Assembly: GCA_029948255.1 (NCBI GenBank) | Contig: JALIZF010001672.1 | Coordinates: forward strand, 62,001 to 126,000 | Origin: Telmatactis stephensoni | Lineage: Eukaryota > Cnidaria > Anthozoa > Actiniaria > Isophelliidae | DNA length: 64,000 nucleotides | Direction: 5' to 3' | Shown here: positions 46,751 to 57,800 of the stretch, piece by piece | Numbering within the stretch: the first letter of the stretch is position 1 | Layout: each line of letters opens with the position of its first letter | Translations under genes and position numbers: made by a program | Notes under the pieces: generated by a model | What the model was told of the DNA's origin: nothing | The model's input: the letters and a program-made list of their open reading frames with translations, nothing else | Database searches by the model: none

Positions 46751-48112
46751 GGTGAGTCAATAGTTCCAAATGGCCGAATCGGTCATATCGGTTTTTGGCT
46801 CATAACTTTGACTCCCTTTGAGCAATGACCGTCAAACGGCACCAAAATCTAAAACAGTCATTCAGCTATAATATAATATACACTGATCGCGTTTTATGTC
46901 AGTAATTTGTGATATATACGGCATTAAACGAATGAGCTGTTGTCACAAAAACTCGATTTTGTGGAAAATCTAGCCGTTTTATTTCGCTGAAAAATTTAGA
47001 ATCCTTTTAGCTAAACATAACAGACAACTCGGCCACGTTTTAAGAAATTCGTCGGAACTGAAGTCTCGCAACAGAAGCGAACAGAAAAGGCACCTAAATT
47101 CTATATTGTCATCATCTTGAATGTTGTGAACGAAATAGTCGCTCCCTAAACATGCTTTAAAGCCGCGGTTTTAGGCTAAAGCTGGCGGCAATTCATTATA
47201 CTTTCGACTGTCATACCGCGATTGTCGACCAGACTGACCGTTTTTTAAAACACAAACTATAATGCAATATGCATTTTGTCGGTATACTGTATAATAGAGG
47301 CTCCCCCCTAACAAGGGTGCGAATTCTTGACATATCTTGCACCTTGCCTCATTGCGTATTCAAAAACAAAGCAGCAAAACTTTTGGTTTGAGCTAGGAGA
47401 TGGAACTGAGCTCAACCAAAAACGTAATTTCTCTTATTCCAAACCACGAACAGCAGCAACATTGGTTAATAATTTATCACAGTGCTTTGAAGCTTATGTG
47501 GGAAACTTCTAATAGAACAATTTGAAAAAAGTACGAAGAAATTCGAGAAAACGCAACTTCTTGGACCTAGGCAGGTATTTGAGCATTTTATTACATTCAT
47601 ACAACTTTAAAATACTTTAAAACGGTCAGTCTGGTCGACAATCGCAGTATGACAGTCGAAAGTATAATGAATTGCCGCCAGCTTTAGCCTAAAACCGCGG
47701 CTTTAAAGCATGTTTAGGGAGCGACTATTTCGTTCACAACATTCAAGATGATGACAATATAGAATTTAGGTGCATTTTCTGTTCGCTTCTGTTGCGAGAC
47801 TTCAGTTCCGACGAATTTCTTAAAACGTGGCCGAGTTGTCTGTTATGTTTAGCTAAAAGGATTCTAAATTTTTCAGCGAAATAAAACGGCTAGATTTTCC
47901 ACAAAATCGAGTTTTTGTGACAACAGCTCATTCGTTTAATGCCGTATATATCACAAATTACTGACATAAAACGCGATCAGTGTATATTATATTATAGCTG
48001 AATGACTGTTTTAGATTTTGGTGCCGTTTGACGGTCATTGCTCAAAGGGAGTCAAAGTTATGAGCCAAAAACCGATATGACCGATTCGGCCATTTGGAAC
48101 TATTGACTCACC
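46751..48112. mobile_element. TTAA-flanked foldback element with ~495-bp arms
   Basis: Bases 46751-47245 recur as a nearly exact reverse complement at 47619-48112; I noticed only two mismatches while reading. The arms end GGTGAGTCAATAG/CTATTGACTCACC and are flanked by TTAA at 46747-46750 and 48113-48116. That is the target-site duplication typical of piggyBac-type transposition. The 373-bp spacer has no family resemblance. Arm identity implies recent formation. No transposase is present. Confidence 0.85.
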
Positions 48113-48618
48113 TTAATTCAAGAATACATCATGCAGAGCTGGAGATTGCTTCTAGTATTGAGGACAGGACGATCAGATCGTTTTCCCAAAGCCCTTTAAC
48201 GATTATCATACAAAATCCCCTAAATGATAAAAGGAATAGAAGTTTAGCTGGTGATATCTTGGTCACCAACTGTATCCTCGTCAGTTTCCCAGTAGAATAG
48301 AATACCAATTCTTATTACTTAATACTATTACTATTTATAATATATAACGACAAGACTATTAATAAATCTAAATAATATTCTAATGCTCTATTTGTTATTT
48401 TGGGAGGGGGGTCTAATTGAGGGTTAACTACTTGATTACCAGTAATGTATGTCACCCCATGAAATAAAATATTTTTTAAGTACATCAAATCCCTTATATT
48501 TCAAAATTTTCCTTTGGTGTTAATAGATGAAATCTCTTCATCTGAACAAAAATCTCTCACCATCATATTTCACCAGGGAGGTGTGAGGTGAAGAAAAGGT
48601 TTAAAATAAGAATGAATT

Positions 48619-48713
48619 GAACTACACTCCTTGCTACTGATGATGGCAAGTGAACTTCCGAAAAATGTTTAGTTATAAATAGTAAAAACATTAAACTAAG
48701 GAGTGTAGTTCAC
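48619..48713. mobile_element. Mini-MITE downstream of STARD3
   Basis: TTGAACTACACTCCTT at the left is mirrored by AAGGAGTGTAGTTCA at the right, about 95 bp apart. It lies just beyond the STARD3 stop on that gene's 3' side, probably in or near its 3' UTR. Confidence 0.6.
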
Positions 48714-48805
48714 ACTATACGAATTGTAGCTTCTTTGCTAAAGAATCCTGATAAAAAATATGTCGGTAGAATGCCATAAGGTGTCGGTGTCAATAGAGTA
48801 TGCTG

Positions 48806-51800
48806 TTATTCGCGGCAGTCGGACGCTTTTCCGTGTTGAAGTGACGCAACATATTTACGTAAACAATCAGCAGTGTCCAGTAGCACTCCTGACAATGCTT
48901 GATCAATAAGATATTGAGGCAGCCAACCCTGAAAGAAGTTGAAAAATCGAAGTTTAAACATTTCTCACCCTTATGTTGTAAGCAAGGATGATGGAGCGGT
49001 GACAGCGCCGGTCTCACTGTCACGGACGCGGCATCACGTGACTTGAGTCAGTTAATGCGTTCTCTTCCTTGCCTTTAGGGTTTTCCCCAGGATCCTTCGG
49101 TTTTCATCCCTCAGTAAAACCGAACAGGTGAGCTGAGAGTTATTTGCATAAAATATTAAACGCAGTGGTAGTGTGTGAGTGATTAGACGATTATATTATT
49201 ATTATTCACCTTTAAGTCTGTGTTAACCATCATAACAAAATCCGTTTTATCTTGAAAACCAACTTTCTCGGCAAATAACCAACCACCAGGGTGATTTTCT
49301 CCTCTATAAAACAAAAGGCTAATCATTGCCATCGGGAACTTTCTGGAAATGGCTGGACTTCGTAAGCATTCCCTGAACTCATCCCTTTCGTTATTCAGCC
49401 GCGTGATTGAGTGAACATTTTCCGCGTGATGCGTGATTGGTTCCCATTCTCTTTCGTTGCCCAGCCATCAACAAATGTCTTCAACAGACTCTTTCCATTG
49501 ACACCGCGCCAAAACGACTGGGCACCGTGTCTTGACCGCAGGAATCCCAAGCAATATTTTTAGAATTTTTATCAACAGATCTTTCTATATCATAGTTTGA
49601 GCTTAATTTTACGCATTGGTGCAAACAGGAAAGTACCTGGTGAAAAGGGAGGCGACACAATATACTACAGTGTTTTGGGGCTAATCCTCGGTGTAAAAAC
49701 CACGACTTACGTCATAATAGCCAAAGTACACTGCCGAATGTTTTCATCGGGATCATTTCATAAAAATTCGTGCATGCGTGGAACATTGTACCGCGGTGTC
49801 CTTTGAATAATACTTCTAAATGCATTGATAATGATTCCTGGGTGCAAACATGGGTCAGTACCCAAACTATTCCACGTTCCCAAAACACTCTATATACCTG
49901 ACGTAGTTCTTGACAGGCGGCATCTCGTCATATTCTACACTAACATTACACGAGAAATATCCTTTGCCGCGTCTTTGCCAGTGACGTAGATTCACGAAGT
50001 CTCTGGAAAAATGAGAAAGTAACGACTTTCAGTCAATTGACACTTTCTTATGAAACATCAGCCAACATTATACACAAATTTCCAAAACGCAGACCCAGTC
50101 AGTGTGAAGTCACACTTGACGCAGCATCGTGGATAATTAGGGCAAAGTGGCAACAAGATAAGTTTGTCATATTTCCGCCCCAAGTTCAATTGTCGAGACG
50201 AAACATTTACAATAGGTGGAGAACCCCCTTTCTAGGTTACTGGCGATTTTGAGCCGATTGAGCCCGGCTTATGCTTTCGGTTGAAATAGGAATATTTTTG
50301 TGAACTTGAGTTTGAGACTCGATCAATGGAAAATGTTCGGTTTTCATCGTAAAAAAATCCTACGCACACAAAAATCACTCGATCGGCTCAAGAATGCCTA
50401 GAAAAAGTGTCTCGAAAATTGAGCTTTTGCTGTTTTGCTTCTTTGCAATTCTGCCCTAATTACCCATAATGCCTCGTCAAGCATGAACTCCTCTATCAGA
50501 CTTTTGTTTGTGTTTCCGACTTAACATATGGTGTAACACAGTCTATTGACAGCAAACCGCGCAGGCTGTCTGTAAAGTTATCGCTCGTTATTCAATCTAT
50601 AAGTTTGCAGATTTCAGATCTCCGACAAAAAATCTTTACAATCTCCTTGTATACACCCAAAAAGAACATGAGCTACACAAAGCATCAAGGGACAAAACAA
50701 CCGGTCTTACTCTTTAATTATTACATAAGTAAACTAATAATGAATATTTTCAAATGTTCGGATGAAAAATTGGTGGTCATTGCATTTGAAAGTCAATTTT
50801 TAAGAAAAGTTAACCTAGGAAGACATTTCACTTTACCAAAGACTCAAGAGGGAAATGACCAATGACTAAACGCGTTCTACGAATGTTTTACCCATCAGTA
50901 CTTACCTACTAGATACCATTCCACCAGCAGTCTCAGCCGTGACGTTATAACATATATCAGTACACTTGTCGATTTTATGTAATACCTTAAACAAAGGAGG
51001 GGTTTATTTATTTGGAAAGTGCTTATAATTAAGGTATATTAAGGTACATCAAGTCTGGTTTTCACTATGGCGCAAGCAAAGCGATCAGAGATTTTTGGGC
51101 CTTTCTGTACATTACCGTAAACCTTTGTTCAGGCTTTTGTTCTTGGTTAGCTTCGTTCTATTGTATAACTTGAAGTCTTTTATTGTTTCTATTGAATTAC
51201 GTATATTGTGACCGATATGTGCAGAAGGAACCGATTTTTTTCTTGTGCTTGTGCTTGCGTCCATGTTATCTTAAAGAAAACGGAGCATTATGTTGTTTGC
51301 TCTTGACCCAGGCATTGCATTTGTTTTGAACAAAGTCCCAGACAAACGAGTTTGGTAAAGCAGAGTTCCTTAAAAGTATGGCGTACTTAGTTTGGTGTGC
51401 TACAAACTTACCCTAGACTCAATAACTGATGTATTCCATTTGGAACCGTCTTCTACGCGTAAAACTATCATCGAGAAAACAACTGCTGGAGGAGCATCAA
51501 CTGTACACTAAAGGAACAAGATACAAAGTCTATTGGTGGTGAGGGAGGGAGGGTAATCCTGTAAAATTGCATCGTTGCCCTTCTATCAAAACATATGTTT
51601 TCATTTTGTCTTGTTCGCATTTTTCAACAGAGAATTGAGAATCTCTACGTGAAACTGTGACTTTAAAAAGGGTTTGAGAAGACAAACGAGAATCAACTAT
51701 AATTCATAGTTTTGATATACAATGTACAAGAACTGGAAATAGCACACCATACTACTGATGTTTTACCTGTACTTTAAACAGTTTGCCTGTGTCTTTAAGA

Positions 51801-54800
51801 TAACAACTTTCTACGACGATGCCATTCTAATAACAAAACAAATGACATACAAAGCAACTGAAGATAAAACCTCTCTACATAATATACAGTATGCAGTAGT
51901 AAAGATGTACATGCTGAGTACACGAAGTTATATAAACAGACAAACAAACAAACAAACAAACAAGTAAGCAACCAACCAACTAAACAAACAAACAACAAGT
52001 AGTAAGGCAAACAAACAAACACGCAAACAAACAAACAAACGAGAAATACAAACAAACAAACTGAACGACAAAAGATAATTGACATTCGAGAGTTTTCCAT
52101 TTTTGTTTATTGTCTCACCTTTTCGGTTTCTCGTTTCCATCTCTCAGCACTATTAAGCAAATCCCACGCTAAACTGAATACTTCCCTCGCTTTTCGTTTA
52201 TATACAACATCCTGAAAACAAGAATTATTAAACAGATCTCGGCTTTCATGCAATGACAGGGGCTGCGGAACACTGACTTCTTTGAGACGGAAATGTTCTC
52301 TACTCGTTTAGTGTTACTGTGTAAAGAGATCGTCAGGTCAAAGTTCTCTGCCAGTGTTGGGTTATGCAAAACATATTTTCTTTAGAAAAGGAAAGTGAGA
52401 AAATAATAGCCTAAATAGAGCAATAATAATGAACTTTTTTGTGACAATGACAGACTCACTTGAGGTGACAGTTCGTTGTCATACGCTTCATCTTCGTCTT
52501 CACTTGGACTTCGTGAACCTTGAATAACATCAACAAAGCTTACACACAAAAAGTTCTATTTACATACGAGAACCAAGAGTTGATCAAGTAAAGATGAATT
52601 ATAGGATAGAAGGAAAGAAAAGACAGAAGAAATGAAAAAAAAGTGAGAAAAACAGGAAATAGAAAGTATAGGAAAGGAGAGAAGAGCTATAAATATGAAA
52701 AGCTAAAAACCATATAAAAAGAACAGGTGCAAAGGTAACTGCGAAACAACCCAAAACGACAACACACGACGTCCACGTCGTCAATTGGCTTGCTCTATGA
52801 ATAAAACCATTGTTTATTGGGTATCTGTATCAAAATATATGATTAAGTTGGTATTTTTATATGATTTTGCCAATCATATTTATTGTCCGCCATGTTTGTG
52901 TACTAAAGTTGTACACCAAGATGGCGGCCCCATATACATTTCTTTGTAAAGACTGAGTTTGTGAAACTGTTGATATCTTTGCATCACATGTAACATCTTT
53001 TGGACTCAAAATTCCCTGAAGTTATAAAGGTTTTCCTCCTCTTTAAGAGGATGTGCTCTGATTTTACTCAGGGATGTGAGATCCGCTGTTATTTTGATAC
53101 TCAACTGATAAAATTGTAATTGTAATTGTACTAAAGATTAAGCACTTCAAAAGTTGATATCTTTGCAACAAAAGCTCATTTTAATTTGAAAATTTGTGAA
53201 GTTACCTAGTTTTACTTGCTCTTAACAGTGATATTATTTTTATTTCACTCAGGGCTTTGATGACGTAAGTCGGAAAACCAAGAATAAAAAGAGAATCAGT
53301 TCGATGGCTGGATATTAGAGAACTCACAAATAGAGTTTTCCTGGAATCCAGGGGGATTGTTTTTGCAAAAACATCCTCTGTAATCCAGAGTAATATTCTA
53401 TATATACGTACTTGGTTGTGATCCGTAAGGTGTGTAGAATGACGAATGCTCGGTCAACCAAGTGCGGGTGTTTGTAAAACTGTTTGTAAAACAAATTACA
53501 CATCAGAGAAACGAGATCATACGAGACACTTTCATGAAGCACGTATGAATGTCTTTAAAATAAACCCCTAAAACCGCAAATAAACGATATCAGGTTTGGA
53601 GATAAAGTGCTGGGTGATCAGTAACAAAAATAAAAGAAATTTATAACCGAACGGTTTTTCCTGTCAGGCGGAACTACCTTGAATTGTCGCGTAACAGTGG
53701 CCTTCTCTCACCAGCTGCAGTCTCCAGGCTTTCTGAAGGGAAACAAAACACACAATACTGTAGTGATATGGTTTTAGAGAAAAATCTATTTCTTAGAGCA
53801 TTATTAAAAAATTATTTGGAATGAGATTATCTGCTGTAGCTTAATGAGCTCAAGCCGATTAACCAAAACTTAGCAAAGTTAAGTTACAGTAATAGTAATA
53901 GGTTACAGTAATAGCCAATGCTTCTAAGCACCTAAAGGACTTTCCCTTTATTGTCCGTTATCCCTTTGTTTCCTTTCTTTTCTTTTTCTTCCTTTTTAAC
54001 TTTTTTTTCTTTTCTCCATTCGTTTTTGAACGCATGAACAAATTTGACTCAAGATTACTCAAGCATGTGCAGAAACTCTTGTACTACATCACATACAACA
54101 CTTTAGACATCCCCATTGCAATATGTTTACTTCGACATGTTTTAAACATCCCACTAACAAAGTGTTTAGTTTCATGGCGCATTACACTGTTTACCTGCTA
54201 AACTTCTGTTTTCTGCCTTTAATTCAGATGGAATAACCTGGTAATAGAAGCAACTCCATGAATACTACTGTATTTCCTCGAAATAACCGCGCCTGGCACG
54301 TCTGCTCAAATAAACACCCCTGTACTCCTCCCAATGTCAGTTTTTGATGTCTATATGTTGCGTTCTGGCACTTTATAAAAATTTGAGTGCGTTTATTTTC
54401 GTTTTCCTGTCAACGGACCTAATCTCCTCCTTGAAATAATCTCCTCGCTTGAATATATCAACGTCAAAATGGATGAATCGCGCGGGTTTATTCAACTCAA
54501 GGAAACAGTAGTTTACACGACAATCATTACAACTGTACAGTATAAAGCCTGGTTTACACTAGCGACACAAGCGTAAGCACAAGCAACACACGCAGACCCA
54601 GGCCCGGCTGTCCACACGAAAACCTTTTCATTTGTAAACGGCTTATTTTTAGCTCGTTTACATGTCCCGTCCACACGAAAACGCTGATCGTTTTCACCGA
54701 AAACGCTTTTCAAAGTGAGTATTTTCGAAAACGTTCATCTATCGTTTCCTTGTGGACAGTTGTAAACGCTTCTTTTCGAAAACGCCGCACCAGGTGACTC

Positions 54801-57800
54801 ATTTCCAGTCATTTTCAAGCAGGACAAACAAACCTTCACGCATTTTCATTAGTGTCCAGGATTCACAGCCTTTTCATCGTTCACGTGTGGACAGGCAAAA
54901 ACAAAGTGAAAACGATTGTGTAGGCAGAGAACATTTTGGTTTACATTCACATTAAGGAGGCTCCTGGGTATTTATTTTTTGTCAGGTCTAAAATCGCATC
55001 TGTCAGCATCACAACCTTTACCGATTTCTAAAATTTTTGGATAAATGATTCCTCAATCGTGGAATTGCATAGAAAAGAAAAATGTTTTACGAATTGAGTC
55101 TTACTTATAGAGATATCACTGACTTGAAAAATGACATTTTGAGAGAAAATGTTCGTAATTCAGACAAAGTCATGATGATGATGATGATGATGATGATGAT
55201 GGTTTTTTTCATTTTACATTGAGCAAGTGTACAAGTGTTGAGGATTACTAACAAGATTGTTTTAGGTCAATCTAGCCCTCGGATGTCGCTAAATATCAAA
55301 ATTGTGTACTTTAAAAATTCGGCCGAGACAGAAACTTGAAGAAAATAAAATGTTACCCTTTGTTGAAAAGTTGAGTGTCATTTGCAACTTCAATGGAAAC
55401 TGAAGAAACATCTTGTCGAGCAGCCAGCGTAATCGTCAAACTGAAATATATTTGTTGCGTCCTTGGAGCTATAAATGTAAGAAAATTATATTCAGTCGTT
55501 CAAAAATTCTGTTGATTTTTCCCCGCAACTTTTTAATATGTTGTAGAGAGAGATATCAACAAGTCTGCTGCTAAGTCTCAATGTCTTTCTCCGATGCGAA
55601 CTGGAAAAATTTGAGATCCCGGTCTATGTTCGAAGCACAATCCTCAACACTTGTACACTTGCTCAATGTAAAATGAAAAAATTCATCGTGACTTGTCCCA
55701 ATTATATGCTATGTTATGAGCGTTTTCTCTCAAAATTGTATTTTTCAAGATCAGCGATATCTCTATAAATACCCGCCACTCAATTCGTAAAACATTTTTA
55801 TGTCAGTAATTATGATGCAAACAGATGCAATTGAAATGTAGACTTGTCAATAAAATAAATGCCCAGGAGCCACCTTATACAAAAACGTTACCATGTGGAC
55901 GGGGCTTCAGTCTCGCACATAAGTTTAAAAATAGTCAAGCACTGCTAATGATATTCACTACTGAGTCTGCGTATGTTGCTTGCACTTATGCTTACCTAGT
56001 GTCTGAAAATGTGGTTATTTCAAAGCACATATACAGAGGAATCATACATAGAAAGCTTATTCTTACCTTGAAATCTACAAGCCAAGCTTCTGACCAACAC
56101 AAAACAAAAGACATAATGACCTCTATATATGTCATGGGACTCATTCCTTGAGTCTTGCTAAACTGATAAAATAGAAATGATTAATTGATTTGAACCTTGA
56201 AATCCCACACAAAATCTGGTGCTAAGCCTAACTGATCATGAGCTAAACCAACTTACATCATACAAGAAAACTTTTGCTAAAAGAAATCCAGTACTCAAGG
56301 CTGTTGTAATCTGTGAGAATAATATTAAAATTGTATGGTAATTGTATATTTAGGAATAATATTGCTTAAGACTATGCATGTTTATATATAAAATACATAA
56401 TAATCTGGTGGACATGGGCTGTCAAATAGTGTTATCACCTCACGGAAAGCCCTCAAGACATGTAAACGTACAGGGCCTTATTATATGATTGAGTCTGTTT
56501 TCTTTGTTATTCATAAGACTTTATATCACTAAATTCACGATGATTATATATTCAAGGGTTTTATATAGAGCTTCTCCGGGATGTATCTGTATAAATCACT
56601 TGAATTTATAATTCCTGGGGTTTATATAGATACATCACTTGAATTTATAATTTCGTTCCATACTTCCTTAGATGATTTATGTGTGGACATCAAGACTTAG
56701 AAATTTTCTTAGAAATATACTAAGTAGCGATTTTTGGTGGAAAAAAAGTCTTTGATAAATGACAGAGATTCGAACCCGAGACTTTCTTCACTCCTATACC
56801 CGCTTTTAACCACTATACTACTGAGCTAACTGATGGAATCTTCTCATCAAAAAAATGTTTTGTGTGTTATCATGAAGTTCGTTAGTTTTTCTCTGAATAG
56901 AATTGAAAAACAATTATTTAAGGTTTCCTTCTGGGAATTCGGTAACAATGATCTAATTAGTGATTGTCTTTTTGAATCGCTTTTGTGTGAAAACCTCCTC
57001 AATCATATAATAAGGCAGATAAATACCGAGAAGCTCGGCTTCGGGATGTATATGGCTAAAAGCCTCGCTTCTCGGTATTTATCCCTTCCTTAAAGTTCCC
57101 TTTTCAAGAACCCAATATCATCAGTTCTCATTCCTTCCAAGAACAGTATGAGATTGGAACCAGCTACCTGACTCAGTAGTGCTAGCACCAAGTCTAAATG
57201 TCTTCAAGGACAGACTTTGGTCACACCTAAACTGAAGTCCCAGCTAACTGAAAACATTTTTATTTTATTTCTATCTGCTTGCACTGCACCTGCACCACTT
57301 TCAAAACGTTTTATGTTGAGCACCCTCACCCTGCACAAAGCTCACAAGAATCTTCAATTGAAGGAGGTGGGCTCAACTTGGAAGAAGAAGAAGAAGGACA
57401 TCCACAGGGGGAGGAGGGGAGGGGGAAAGACGATTAATGCACCCTTCAGACATTCCAAATGTGTTTATTATAACTTTAACTTTTAACTTTAACTTTAATA
57501 GTTTCCAGAAACCTAATAACAGTGACTGAGGAAAGCCCCGGAAACAGAAAAATACTTTCCTAACTAAGCCAGGGCTACCAAGCTAAATATAAATTAAAAT
57601 CTATGAATATATAAATAATATATGAAAATGTTCATATAAAAAAAAAATAAATAAATAATATAAGTATATATTTATATCATGCAAATTCTAAATTATGAAG
57701 ATGGACCTTAAGGTCACGCTTGAAATTACTTATAGAGTTTAATTGATAAATTATACAGCTTAATTGATACTTACAGCTACTGCATACCACTGTCGACTAT

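Larger units (their letters stand above)
44131..48805. other. Intergenic between convergent UBXN4 and STARD3
   Basis: The 4.7-kb spacer between the two stop codons is almost wholly repetitive: a palindromic block (44215-44390), a 0.6-kb MITE (45018-45640), an inverted-repeat element with a duplicated UBXN4 exon piece (45787-46153), a short MITE (46475-46617), a TTAA foldback element (46751-48112) and a mini-MITE (48619-48713). No further gene is seen. Confidence 0.65.

Noticed and set aside
51795..52140. Cys/Val/Phe-rich minus-strand frames resembling membrane proteins
   Set aside because: They derive from the (CAAA)n repeat; only the STARD3 exon at 52211-52119 in this area is coding.
56757..56831. 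tRNA gene on the minus strand
   Set aside because: Box A- and B-like sequences are present, but I could not draw a sound acceptor stem. The same head recurs in three dispersed repeats, so it is a SINE head.
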